Shown here: one piece after another, positions 21,644 through 32,660 of the stretch | Layout: each line of letters begins with the position of its first letter | Numbering within the stretch: the first letter of the stretch is position 1 | Translations under genes and position numbers: made by a program | Assembly: GCA_023014485.1 (NCBI GenBank) | Contig: JAJOZX010005633.1 | Coordinates: 242,501 to 306,500, forward strand | Direction: 5' to 3' | Length of the DNA: 64,000 nt | Origin: Bathynomus jamesi | Lineage: Eukaryota; Arthropoda; Malacostraca; Isopoda; Cirolanidae | The notes under the pieces: model-generated | The model's input: the letters and a program-made list of their open reading frames with translations, nothing else | Database searches by the model: none | What the model was told of the DNA's origin: nothing

Positions 21644-22473
21644 AGCCGTCCCACGCGAAGCATGGAGTGACTGTTCAGAGGGACGTTTTGTGAAGCGGGT
21701 GGAGAATGGAGAATAGAATCATCGGGATAGGAGTGGATAGGACAGGAAGTGCAGTTTAAAAAATCATTGATAAATAAAAGGAAGAGAATTGGTGACAGGA
21801 TAGGACCCTGAGGAACACCATTATTAATAGTTTTAGGAGAAGAATGGTGGCCATCTATAACCGCAGCTATAGATCGGCCAGAAAGGAAATTAGAGATGAA
21901 TGCACAGATAGAAGGATAGAAACTGAACGGGGGCAGTTTGCAAATTAAAGATTTGTGCCAGACTCTATTTTAATATGTGTAGCGCAGTAGCAAAGGTTTT
22001 ATCGAAATCTCGAAAGGAAGATGACCAAGAGTCAGAGAGCTATGTAAGAAGATCGCCAGTAGAGCGTCCCTTGCGGAACCCATACTGACGATTTGAAGTA
22101 AGACTGTGAGAAGAGGTATTTAAGAATCTTCTTATTAAGGATAGATTAAAAAAACTTTAGAAAGGCAAGAAATCAAAGCAATTGGACGATAGTTGGAGGG
22201 TTGAGAGCGGTCAACCTTCTTTGCATGAATGAAATTGAACCTTCAGCAGGAAGAAAAAGCACTAGAAAAGACAAAGACAAAGACGAAAGAGTACGCCTAA
22301 GCAGTGTCAGTACAGAAGCAATTTTTGAGAACAACAGGAGGAACATCATCAGGACCATACATCTTCCTAGAGTTGAACCCACATAGGGCAGAAAAAACAT
22401 CTTGGAAGAGATTCTAATTTCAGACATAATAAGTCAGGGGGAGGAGAAGATGGAGGAACAGCGCCGGAATCGT

Positions 22474-22983
22474 TCAGGGTTGAGTTGGAGGCGAAAGTCT
22501 GAGCGAAGAGTTCAAGTTTATTAGAAGAAGAGACGGCAACTGAGCGGTCAGAATGGGAAAAAAAACGAGAAAGAAGAAATTTGTTGGAAAGGTTCTTGGC
22601 TCGGTGCCAGGAAAAGCGAGACGAATTAGAATTAGATAGGTTTTCACATGGCTGATAAAGGAATTTTTGGCGAGTCGAAGAACAGATTTTGCACGATTCC
22701 CGGCAGAAATATAAGCCGAGTGAGCGTCAATAGTTGGATGGTGGCGGTACCTTCTGACAGCCTCCTCTCTGTCTTGGATAGCATTAGAGCAAGCAAAGTT
22801 AAACCAAGGGTTTTTTGCATTAGTAGTAGGAGTAGAATATGGAATGTACGCCTCCATGCCCGAGAGAATCACCTCCGTGATGAGCTCAGCGCACCCGAAG
22901 AGATTCCTAACCACGAACGTAGTAATCATTCCATGGGAACTCAAAGAAGTACTGCTCAAAGGCTTTCCAATCAGCAGCGCCAA
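22474..22983 (-). pseudogene. LINE B linker between endonuclease and RT
   Basis: The frame is 169 codons. The middle (NPWFNFACSNAIQDREEAVRR and YISAGNRAKSVLRLAKNSFI) is the conserved linker that precedes RT in many arthropod LINEs. After SHVKTYL the frame loses homology because of an indel. No catalytic residues are present. Confidence 0.7.
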
Positions 22984-23239
22984 AGTGCCAAGGGCGCCTC
23001 CTCTTGGGTGAATCCAAAGGCCGAACCATTCGTGTACTTATATTTGAGCACACGAAGGACAAGGTACTCTGATACAATTATAATTAGTCTTAGCTCCTCT
23101 TCTCTTTATAGTTTTGTTCTGAGGAGGTACACTATCATCATAATCAAGATCATGGATTATTGTCAGAAAATAGACAGGTTTATTATTTTGTCATGCTACA
23201 TCCAGAATATTTCCACTCATAAGCCAATGTGATATACCC

Positions 23240-24410
23240 TTTTCAAATTGTTTCATATTTTTTTGTGACAATCTCTTTAGGAAAAATACTTCTATCGAAT
23301 CTTGCAGTAACACAAACACAGATACCATTTGTTTTCCAAAGAGTCAAGCACCCATGCTTTGGTGTAATAACTGCCAACATACAGATGATGATCAACAGGT
23401 TGATAATTATGAACAAGATCACTGACAATATTTTTCCTGCAAGATCGTGGGTAACATTTCGATGAACATTTTTAGCAGTATGTAAAGACATTTCACAAGC
23501 ATATTCAGCTAGTGATTCGCAGAGAAGATATGCCTTGATACTAATACTCTTGTTTGGTATCATGCTCTCGTCAATGCATAAATCTTTTGAGGGTTTATAA
23601 ATTGTCCGAAAATGATGTTGGATGAGATTTGGCAATTCTCGAATTTTGAATAATGGATCATATCCACTTTCACCTTTTCTGGCCTGTTGTGAATTATCAC
23701 AAACATGAAGGCACCGATATATTTGATTGAATATATCCCTATACATGACTTCATCAAATGGTGGGATGTGAAAATTCCAGTACTTTTTTCCTCCAGTAAT
23801 TATTACGTTTTGGTAACTTCACAATACTCGTTGCTATAGAAAGTAAAAAAAAAAAAAACCTTTAGTTCACCTACTTTTACAGCCTTCCATGAAACAACAG
23901 TACTCGATCTGCAAACATGTTCGTATGTTGGACAAATAAAGCTGAGACATCATCAGTAAGATAGAAATAGAAAATCCAATGAGTTACAATCTTCAAGCAA
24001 TGTTGTTCCTCTGATCTGAGATCCAGCGCGTCTCTAAACTGTTGTAGATCTTTCTACTTGAAAATACGGACCCAATTACCACTGTCCATCCTTTCCTAAT
24101 GTTTTGAGTTTTTTTTTAAACTTTTTCCCTTTGATTTTGAATAAATCTCTTCTTACCTCTTGCTGCAGGCTCGTTGTCTCCTCTTCCTCCCAGTTGAAAT
24201 GGATGGAACATATCCAGTGAAAGTCACTGTTGTCATCAGTGTCAACACTTCCAGATGAACCACTAACTCCAAGCTCAAAATCACTGGACTCTGAATTCTG
24301 CATTACAATTATATCATCACTCGAATTATCTGATCCAGTAAGTTCATTTTCATTAATGTCATCAAACAGTTCAATAACTTTATCAACATTATGAACGGGT
24401 TTGGACCTAA
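23240..24410 (-). pseudogene. piggyBac-type transposase pseudogene
   Basis: Read from 24410 downward: an acidic N terminus (VIELFDDINEN, SDNSSDDIIV, SSDFELGVSGSSGS), then a DDE-domain entry (THWIFYFYLTDDVSALF), then DPLFKIRELPNLIQHHF and PSKDLCIDESMIPNKS. CIDES carries a conserved catalytic Asp of piggyBac transposases. It ends near GICVCVTARFDRSIFPKEI. The tract between CESL and AKNV is shortened, several frameshifts separate the parts, and no TTAA-flanked ends were found. It is clearly inactive. Confidence 0.85.
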
Positions 24411-24667
24411 AACCTATTTATATACCTGATACGTATACTCAGCAAATACGTGATACTGACGGCCATTTAACTACAGGACTACGATATTTATACAGTACTG
24501 TAAGGTACCCCCAGATCACCTTATTGGCCTCACCTTATAGTGACTCGGAGATTTTCCTGTTGTGATAGACCTGTCGCTACCGGACATTGAAGTTTAAAAG
24601 TGACAAGTAAAGGTCTCGGAAAACAAATAAAAATAGAAAGGAAAAAGTACAATTTAAACAAATGGAA

Positions 24668-24670
24668 ATG

Positions 24671-24703
<33 letters not shown>

Positions 24704-24839
24704 CAGAAGAAGAAGAAGAAGTAGAAGAGGAAGAAGAAGAAGAAGAAGAATCCGGTGCTAATGTCTCTGAGCAACTGATACAATGAGAAAAAAACAAGGT
24801 TAACCAAGGTTAATAATAATAATAATAATAATAATAATT
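24668..24839 (+). repeat. (AAT)n and (AAG)n trinucleotide repeats
   Basis: AAT units at about 24674-24702, AAG/AGG units to about 24750, and AAT again at about 24812-24839. Confidence 0.9.
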
Positions 24840-24892
24840 AAACTAGTTTACCAGTGACAATTTATAAGGATATATGCTATCAATAGTGATAA

Positions 24893-25060
24893 GCCACACG
24901 TAGTTCAGTGGATAACACCGCTTCCCTACAACCGAAGTGAAGACACTGAGGTCGGGGGTTCGAATCCCGATGATGTTGTAATAATAATAATACAGAAGTT
25001 AGAGCGATGGGTCTCATTAGTTGGCCTAAGCGCTGTACCAACAGTGGTACTGTGAAACCA
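24893..25060 (+). mobile_element. tRNA-derived SINE (family A), full head
   Basis: The Pol III A box (TAGTTCAGTGGATAACACC, from 24901) and B box (GGTTCGAATCCC, from 24958) are 57 bp apart. An AAT-rich linker and the body TTAGTTGGCCTAAGCGCTGT follow. The body recurs reversed at 25171-25312, which separates this from a genuine tRNA gene. Confidence 0.75.
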
Positions 25061-25164
25061 TTCCACCAAAAGTCTGACTGTGACTGATTAGAATAGTTTA
25101 ATAAACAGGTGAGGTGAGGTGAAGTGAGGTAGAGATTATGTGGTACATGGACAAAATTAGTTAA

Positions 25165-25320
25165 TAATAATAGTAAAAAGGGCCAGAAAAAGGTACAGCA
25201 CTCAGACCAACTAATGCGGTCCCATTTGCTTTAACTCCCACGTTACTGTTGCTAAAATCATCGGGATTCAAACCCAAGACCTCAGTATCTTATAGGAAAA
25301 TGGACGAAATCAGTTGATTG
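25165..25320 (-). mobile_element. tRNA-derived SINE (family A), inverted neighbour
   Basis: The minus strand has the B-box region GGGTTTGAATCCCGATGAT, the body ATTAGTTGGTCTGAGTGCTG, and the tail TACCTTTTTCTGGCCCTTTT. It is about 100 bp from the plus-strand copy and diverged from it. The A box is lost. Confidence 0.7.
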
Positions 25321-26087
25321 TAACAATCAGAAAATCAGGAAGGGGACAAACGAAGAATCATTGTTGGGAGTGCGTTGTAGAACTTTTAATATAAAAAGAG
25401 ATTCCAAATAAAGAAGAGAATGTAGATTGTAGATTGTAGATTAAAGGATTGTAATCTACCCTTTCTATTTTTATCCATTTTCTGATAATTTTACGTCTCA
25501 CTTTTAATCGTAACTTTCCCCTATGAGTCTTTTTTTTGTCCTTTTACTTATGATAAAAGTCCTCAATGTATCCATTCAGAAATTGCAATATTGATTTACT
25601 TACAAATTTACAGCCTTGATAACGAGGTGAACGCGACTTGAAATTCATTGATTTTGTAAACAAAAGCATGAATTTTGTCAGGGGATATATATATATATAT
25701 AGATGACAATCATTTCCATGTTACATTGATATTCCCACTTTGGCTCAAAGTTCAAATATGTTACTCAACACAATTTTCTCCGGAAGGACTTAAAAAAAAT
25801 AATACAAATTCTCTTCTCGCTACAAAATAAAAAATTCAAACAAGGAGAGATTTGCACCCTAAACTGCCCCTCAAGTTCAATGTCATGCAAGGACTATTTC
25901 CGATTTCTTAAAAATACATAATTTGATGATCTTCGTATAATGTTGTTCGCTGCGGTCACAAGGAAATCACAAGGAAATAATAATAAAAAAAAAAAAGGCC
26001 TTTGAAAGCACCTGTTCTATTATGGAGAAAACTGTTGTGGCATTTCCGGAATATGCGCTTAACTATCTATTAAAACATGCGTCAAGG

Positions 26088-26088
<1 letters not shown>
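25321..26088. other. AT-rich DNA, nothing recognised
   Basis: It contains a TGTAGATTGTAGATTGTAGA triplication near 25420-25441 and a short TA run near 25684. No gene is evident. Confidence 0.5.
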
Positions 26089-26572
<484 letters not shown>

Positions 26573-26574
26573 AT

Positions 26575-26820
26575 ATCACCTCAGTGGTGTAGTGGTTAGC
26601 ATCGCTGACTACGAATCCATCGGCCACGGGATCGAGACCCGGTTACGGCAGCCGGCGCGCAGCAAAACCCAGCTGTTCATCCTTCCATACAATAAAGAAA
26701 GTGGTTGGTAGATAAATGGGTACCCCGGTGGCCTAGTGGTTAAGACTGCAGGTGGAGTGAAAAGCTTGACCTTCGTCAAAATGAATAATTCGTGCGGAAG
26801 CTAACCAAAGGTTACCAAAG
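26575..26820 (+). mobile_element. Dimeric tRNA-derived SINE (family B)
   Basis: The first module has an A box in GTGGTGTAGTGGTTAGCATC and a B box in GGGATCGAGACCCGG. A second tRNA-like start (GGTGGCCTAGTGGTTAAGAC) follows at about 26729, then a body ending GCTAACCAAAGGTTACC. The second B-box segment is deleted relative to the copy at 26985-27285. It is flanked by TA microsatellites. Confidence 0.75.
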
Positions 26821-26855
26821 TTATATATATATATATATATATATATAAATCAAAT

Positions 26856-26946
26856 ACAGGGTGTGAATAATGTTCGGTATCATGGAAATAAACAGTGTAT
26901 TCAATAAACTTTGCCTATTATAATGCTAAACTTCATGAAACCCTGT
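26856..26946. mobile_element. Possible 91 bp MITE with TA target site
   Basis: TA-CAGGGTGTGAATAATG on the left and ATGAAACCCTG-TA on the right share the CAGGGT ends of the fold-back mariner family. They pair over only a few bases. Suggestive only. Confidence 0.4.
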
Positions 26947-26984
26947 ATATCTCTTTCAGTTGTGATGAATCCATTCGTGGGTAT

Positions 26985-27285
26985 GGGTATGGGTACATGG
27001 ATATTATCGTTCTTTATATTTGCTGTCACCTTTGGTAACCTTTGGTAACCTTTGGTTTGCTTCCGCCCGAATTGTTCATTCTGACGAAGGTCAAACTTTT
27101 CACCCCACATTCGACCTACAGTTTAACGTGGAATCCGAACCACGCCCCAACAGCAGCCCACCGTTTAACCACTAGGCTATCCAGGGTAACCTTTATTGCG
27201 TGGAAGGATGAACAGCTAGGTTTTGCCGCGCGCCGCCTGTCGTCACCGGGTCTCGATCCCGGGGCCGATGGATTCATATACACTA
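26985..27285 (-). mobile_element. Dimeric tRNA-derived SINE (family B), inverted and more complete
   Basis: Minus-strand order: first-module B box (GGGATCGAGACCCGGTGACG), second-module start (AGCCTAGTGGTTAAACGG), second B box (GTGGTTCGGATTCCACG), and a body with TTTGACCTTCGTCAGAATGA and repeated CCAAAGGTTA tail units. It is inverted relative to the copy at 26575. A third copy is at 61627. Confidence 0.75.
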
Positions 27286-27596
27286 TATATAAAAACTCCC
27301 TATTTTCAAGCAAAGATTCAAAAAATGGTGGAGTAAAGCAATCCCTTTCTTCTTCCATGCATGCTGCAAAAAAATAATGATAGACAGCAAGTAAACACAC
27401 CCACCCACACGTTCACACATTCACACATTTGTATAACATTCAAACGAGTGAAAAATGTATTTTCTGCTTAATTTAAAATAAACATTGTGAAAAAAACAAC
27501 GCTATTTTGGATATAAATACATATTATCACAAAAGGTTAAAAGTTAAAAAAGCTCAAACACAGATTACAGCTTTTTCGTGCAATGAGGAAGTTGCG

Positions 27597-27599
<3 letters not shown>

Positions 27600-27637
<38 letters not shown>

Positions 27638-27671
27638 CTGTATATATATATATATATATTATATATATATA
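27600..27671 (+). repeat. (TA)n microsatellite
   Basis: TA repeats with a short ACTG interruption. Confidence 0.9.
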
Positions 27672-27689
27672 ACACGCATGAGTACGCGT

Positions 27690-27875
27690 GGTTTTTGCTT
27701 GAAGCAAAAGTGTCCCAACCAGGATTGAAACCCGGGATAACAACACGAAAGCCTTAAGGATTTCTTCGGTCGTTTAAATATACAACAGGTTGTACTAACT
27801 TTCATACAGTTGTGCGTAATGGTACCGCGATTCTTACTCAAGAGGTCCGAAGTTCGAATCGTGGTGGGAGTATTT
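27690..27875. repeat. Inverted pair of tRNA-like segments
   Basis: The minus strand near 27714-27740 reads GGGTTTCAATCCTGG and the plus strand near 27850-27868 reads GAAGTTCGAATCGTGG. These are B-box-like sequences facing outwards around a 110 bp spacer. They may be halves of one SINE family in opposite orientations. No full tRNA cloverleaf can be drawn. Confidence 0.4.
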
Positions 27876-28023
27876 TTTTTTTAATATACAGTATATGAAT
27901 CCGGATTCGGATTGAGGTAAATTACTAATTTAGATTTGTGTTTTTGCATTTTATCATACTAAAATATCCTTTTAGTTTCTCCTAAGTCTATTTTTTCAAA
28001 TTTATTTATTTGGTAATTTGATT

Positions 28024-28227
28024 GGAGCTATTGAAGAATAGGGACCCCAGCCTTCTTTAGTTAGCTTTATAAGACTAACTAACGAAAATACCATGACCTA
28101 ACCTAACCAATCGTCAAAGGCGTACAGTTAACCTAACGATTGGTTAGGTTAGGTCATGATATTTTCGTTAGTTAGTCTTATAAGCCTAACTAAAGAAGGT
28201 TGGGGGTCCCTATTCTTCAATAGCTCC
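28024..28227. mobile_element. Palindromic MITE (family P1), copy 1, 8 bp target duplication
   Basis: The whole 204 bp folds back. It starts GGAGCTATTGAAGAATAGGG and ends with the complement. ATTTGATT flanks both sides (28016-28023 and 28228-28235). Each arm includes CCTAACCTAACCAATCG, which resembles two TTAGG telomere units. Copy 2 is at 31883-32085, and part of a third is at 63460-63555. Confidence 0.9.
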
Positions 28228-28439
28228 ATTTGATTAATCAGTGTGGTATAAAATGGTCCCAAGTACCTTGATTTTAGAATTTGAAGCCTGAGCACACCTT
28301 TTAGAGAAAAAGTTTTTAATTACTTGGGAAAGAATGAGTGGATAGTTGGTTTGATTGAGACGCTAATGTTAGGAGTGCACTGGCTCAGGATATATTTACA
28401 TATTTACTTTACATAAAAACGACAAGTTATTGTGGGTTA

Positions 28440-28497
28440 GATTAAGTTAGGTTAGGTTAGGTTAGCATAGGTTAGGTCACGCTAAGTTAGGTTAGTT
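28440..28497 (+). repeat. Degenerate TTAGG-like tract
   Basis: About eight imperfect TTAGG units (TTAGGTTAGGTTAGGTTAGC core at 28450-28469). TTAGG is the usual arthropod telomere repeat. The run is short and impure, so it is interstitial or a chance relic. Confidence 0.55.
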
Positions 28498-29109
28498 TTT
28501 TTTAGTGTCGATGGGTAAAAGTTAATAATAGTGGACAATTTTTTTTGTTTTATTTTTAAAAACTAAAATGATCACTAAGTTTCAAATAGCTTTTTATGCC
28601 ATGAATAAGTAGTTTTGATAAATAGAAATTGTAAATAAATCTTTAAATAACACTGTGTAACACTGATTCTGTTTATATAGAATTTTTTATGTTTTTATAT
28701 GCATTTGTGGGCGCTGAGTCCAAATCTGGCCTTGGTTTGTGTGTATCATCAATGGTTTCAGAGATAATCCATTTTTCATGTTCTACCAGTATAATGTTAT
28801 TATGGGCGCAGCAATATCAGAATAATCAGGAATTGTTGAGAACAATCTGGATGTTCGTTGACAGTTTCTTGCTCTAGAAATTGCCCGAAATTCCACTGTG
28901 CTATATAAAGAGCGCAGAGTCTGAGAAGTCAGTAAGTGTGAGCACACAAAGAAAGCAGTCTGATGGTTACCAGCACTGAGGTACTGTGTTTCTCTGTGCT
29001 GACGATTTGAGTGTTATCGATCCTTTTTTATTGCGAACATTATTTCAGTGTTGTGAATACATCTTTTTTCTGGAATCTGTAATCTGTTGCAGATTGCACA
29101 CCAGGAAAG

Positions 29110-29721
29110 TACAACCAGGAAAGTACAATGTACTCAGGGAACCTCTTGTGAAGCCTGACATAGTTCTGCTACCACCTCTCCATATTAAGTTGGGTCTAAT
29201 TAAGCAGTTTGTAACTGCGTTAGATTTTGGAGGGGAAGTTTTCCAACAGATTCGGGTTATGTTCCTTAAACTCTCTGAGGCCAAAGTCAAGGCTGGCATC
29301 TTTGTAGGACCACAAGTCAAGGCGCTGTTGAATTCAAAGAACCTTGAAGCCAAGATGACTCCGATCGAAAAAGAGGCTTGGTGTGCTTTCCGTGATGTGG
29401 TTCGTGGGTTTTTAGGCAACCATAAAGCACCAAACTATAAGGAGTTAGTGTCAAACTTGATTAAGTGCTATGGCAAAATGGGGTGCCGTACGGTATGTCT
29501 TTAAAATTACACTATCTGCATTCACAGCTAGACTTTTTTCGTGATAACCTGGGCGATGTGAGTAAGAACATGGCGAAAGATTCCATCAAGATATTCAAAC
29601 GATGGAGAAAAGGTACCAGGGCCATTGGGATGCTTCCATGATGGGAGACTACGTATGGTCGCTGATCAGAAAGGATAAGAATGTTCATATGCGGAAGTCG
29701 CGTTCTTCAGTGCATTTTTAA
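29110..29721 (+). pseudogene. Broken copy of a multi-copy arthropod gene (LPPLHIKLG family)
   Basis: The first frame (ATG at 28986, stop after 29504) has LLPPLHIKLGLIKQFVTALD, IFVGPQVKALLN and FLGNHKAPNYKELVSNLI. A frameshift near 29488 continues with MSLKLHYLHSQLDFF. A second shift near 29565 gives HGERFHQDIQTMEKRYQGHW and DYVWSLIRKDKN, to a stop at 29719. I recall this motif series from large families of uncharacterised, repeat-associated arthropod proteins. No biochemical role is known to me. Upstream residues before about 29110 do not look conserved. Confidence 0.7.
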
Positions 29722-31319
29722 GGAACGCACACTGCATAACGAGGCTTGTTATTCTCTTATCGGTTCTCCTCATGATATATATTATATCCTTTGCACCATT
29801 TTGGGCTTGTCAAACAATTTTGGCTCAATAAACATTAATTTCCAATCGTGTTTTTATTTTCAGAAAATATTTATGTTAGCCTTCTTTATATACTTTGCCA
29901 TATGAAAAGTGTGATAACCTATATTTTTGAAACGGTTGATGATAGAGCAAAACCAATATCATTTTTGGAATCAGCTCCCCGAAATCATTAAGAAACGACA
30001 GAAAAATCACAATAAACAGAAAATGTTTCAAATTTTGTTACCCAGTGTAATAGTTAAACATGGGACTAGTTGGCGTAGCGTAGAGTCATTAAGTTTTCAC
30101 CTCACTTAAGCGTGGCGGACATGCGTTCCAAGTCGCAAAGCCTATGCTAGTTAATTGTTATTATGGAAAGTGTCAATATGTCGTCTGAAAATATGACACA
30201 TTTTATAGATGTCCTAAAATTACGCGAGAGAAAAAGAGCATTTAATTGATGACTTACTAAAGCTGAATGTATTAAAAGATCATATTTGGTGTCAAAGACC
30301 TTATAGAAATAGAGATTTGAATACTTTTCGAAATCTTCTAATAAGCATGGGAAAGCAAAAATTCTAAGGTAATCACTCTAACCTAATCTAACCTACTTAC
30401 AAAATACCACTTACATGTAGCTGTATGCTCTATTAAAAGTCTAATAAGCAGTTTATTATTTTAAAGTAAAACAAAAAATTTGTCTACTATTGTTAATCTT
30501 AGCCGTGTCGATGTTATGTCACGTCGACCAAATGAGTCAGTGGGGCTCAGCGAGAATGCAACGGAAAAGTAGGGAGTTAGTGAGCAACGGAGTATGTCAT
30601 GAGAAAGATGAAAAACAGCTCACTAGAAAGAGTTTCAGTAGAGTGTAGTATGGATTGCAAAAAAGTAGTAAAAATTAACACAAGTTAACTCGGTGGTTTA
30701 AATGTAGTGGTACAGAGAGCGATTTGAAATGCTGGAAACGATCGACCTGATAAATATACACTGATTCTTGATAATTATCTTCTCCCTTTGTTCCAAGATC
30801 TTTTGCAGTTCAATGCATATATGCTGCAGGATAATTTTTTCACGGAAACTATCCCTTAATGCGGAGGTCCCCAACCTACGGCTCGCGGGCCATATCCAGC
30901 ACACCAACAATTTCCGGTCTGCTGCGTGTATCTAAAATTAGTTTTGAGAGAAGTGGACTCCTAGCTTAGTGGAAGAGGAGAGGAGTTACATATTCTTTCT
31001 TGGGCGCAATAAAAGATCTGACATGAACTCAACCGATCAAGTTTGGAAGTGGTTAAATTTGACTGTCATGCATTATCTAACAAGTTAGAACCTATTTCCC
31101 ATTCAGCTTGCGGGTGAGTGCAACGTTTAAACGCGGAACCGAAGAGACATCAATTACACACACAAATATACAATAGGGGGTTCGCTAATCGGAATCCAAT
31201 GTTACATTTTATGAAAATGTTGGTGTAGGGAGTATACTTCTAGTGGTACGTCAGGTAAGACCAACGTACTTATTTACACACCTCACCAAGCGCTTCTATC
31301 CCCCCTCTATTTCTCGTTC
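29722..31319. other. 1.6 kb without a recognisable gene
   Basis: A hAT-like end may lie at about 30862 (GTCCCCAACCTACGGCTCGC, then GGGCC), but I did not find its partner. A short frame near 30171 (NMSSENMTHFIDVLKLRERK) is not assignable. Confidence 0.45.
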
Positions 31320-31612
31320 ATTTTTGTGATACATTTATATCAACTCCACGCTTATTTACGCATTTATTAATTACATCCTTCCATATTTTACGTGGTCTTC
31401 TTCTACTTGCTTGCCCTGCCTCACTTTATTTTCAAAATCCAACGCACTCCAACCTCTTTTGCCAGTCAAACACCCAAAATATTTAAATTCTTTCACAAGC
31501 TCTAAATTTCTCCATCCACTATATTCACTCCTCTTCCACTCTCGTGCTTTCCATTAATTCATTCTCTAATTCACGCAGAAGCACCACGTCATCATCATAC
31601 ATCAGATGCGAC
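31320..31612 (-). pseudogene. LINE reverse transcriptase fragment (RTE/Jockey-like)
   Basis: From 31612 on the minus strand, LSHLMYDDDVVLLRELENEL matches the YADD catalytic box and following helix, with Ala replaced by Asp. After frameshifts come LELVKEFKYFGCLTGKRG and VRQGKQVEEDHVKYGRM. The order is that of RT palm and connection in RTE-like LINEs. It is truncated on both sides. Confidence 0.6.
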
Positions 31613-31726
31613 AGCCATCACACTGGAAAAAAAGCTTTTCTATTAAACTTTGTATTTTCAACAAAATGCATAATATTGAAGCAGTTTTTAATTTATTTTC
31701 TTTCGAACCGATGTACAGTTACCCGC

Positions 31727-31851
31727 ATATGTAATGTTCCTCGCTTCGCAGGCGACTCCGTACATGTGACAACGCTTCACTGTTAGTCAAGGTACCCCAA
31801 CTGGGGGAAGGTGGGGTGGAGGGGGACAACCGAGTCCAACAACATATAACA
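31727..31851. repeat. Left arm of a 4.4 kb-spaced inverted repeat
   Basis: The arm contains GTCAAGGTACCCCAACTGGG and CAACCGAGTCCAACAACATA. Its reverse complement is at 35999-36122. Similarity appears to extend weakly outward on both sides. No known element termini are recognised. Confidence 0.75.
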
Positions 31852-31882
31852 TAGATATGTATATCTAAAGGAAAATTGAATG

Positions 31883-32085
31883 GGATCACCTGAAGAACAG
31901 GGCCCCCAACCTTCTTTAGTTAACCTTATAAGGCTAACTAACGAAAATATCACGACCTAACCTAACCAATCGTTAGGTCAACTGTACGCCCTTGACGATT
32001 GGTTAGGTTAGGTCGTGATATTTTCGTTAGTTAGCCTTATAAAGCTAACTAAAGAAGGCTGGGGGCCCTGATCTTCAGGTGATCC
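31883..32085. mobile_element. Palindromic MITE (family P1), copy 2
   Basis: A 203 bp fold-back beginning GGATCACCTGAAGAACAGGG and ending with its complement. The interior matches copy 1 (CTAACTAACGAAAATATCAC, CCTAACCTAACCAATCG). The outermost 10 bp differ from copy 1. The flanks show no perfect duplication. Confidence 0.85.
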
Positions 32086-32515
32086 AAACATTGTAAAGCA
32101 AACATTGTAAATTATACTGTATTATTACTGTATAACAAGAATGTCATGAATCCCGCTAATTTCCCAACCCTTCCGAATGGTCTCCCTCATTTTGTGTAGG
32201 TTATCCCATGCAGAGACAATCTATTTACCGTGTATAGGTTTCAATGTGGAGAGCTTCAAATCTATCTTACCGAGAGATTCATTTACGTTGAGTGCTGCTG
32301 AAAATTTATCCGCATACCAAGAGTTAAACTTGCCTTGATATACGACCTCAACCTCGACCAATCACAGTCCAGAATAAATGTCGTCATTCATGACGTCATT
32401 TTAATCTGTAAGATTATAACCAGCAACTGTTGACCGCGAAATTATGATGTCGCGAACTCGTCCAAGGATATGAAAGAGCGAAAATTTGCTGCCGCGAAAT
32501 TAACCTGGTTTACAG
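32086..32515. other. 430 bp, nothing recognised
   Basis: Intergenic sequence between a MITE and the Tc1 fossil, with no frames or clear repeats. Confidence 0.5.
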
Positions 32516-32660
32516 TATATATACTTATAAACTCATACAATATTATACTAATGTTTGTGAAATGACGTTGATGGGCCAAACCGAGGTGTTGATATGGTTA
32601 CTGGCATGATCTATGCTCATACCATATTTCTACACCGTATGACGAACACCGACTCTGAAA

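Larger units (their letters stand above)
21373..23035 (-). mobile_element. Decayed LINE of a second type (LINE B)
   Basis: The minus strand holds, in order, an endonuclease-RT linker (22474-22983), RT motifs around 21740-21860 (NNGVPQGP, INDFLNC, SYPDD) and a post-catalytic segment (21419-21643). The linker includes NPWFNFACSNAIQDREEAVR. The catalytic YADD is YPDD here, and frames are broken several times. A plus-strand relative lies at 38440-39500. Confidence 0.8.

Noticed and set aside
24893..24975. Possible genuine tRNA gene
   Set aside because: A and B boxes are present but the arms do not fold into a cloverleaf, and the downstream body recurs as a SINE.
28440..28497. True telomere or chromosome end
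   Set aside because: Only about eight impure units, with ordinary sequence on both sides.
30171..30360. MADF-like or other DNA-binding domain near NMTHFIDVLKLRERKRAF
   Set aside because: Too short, broken by stops, and lacking diagnostic aromatic positions in one frame.
30862..30930. hAT element end (GTCCCCAACCTACGGCTCGC)
   Set aside because: The terminus looks hAT-like, but no matching inverted end or duplication could be found, so it is not listed as an element.
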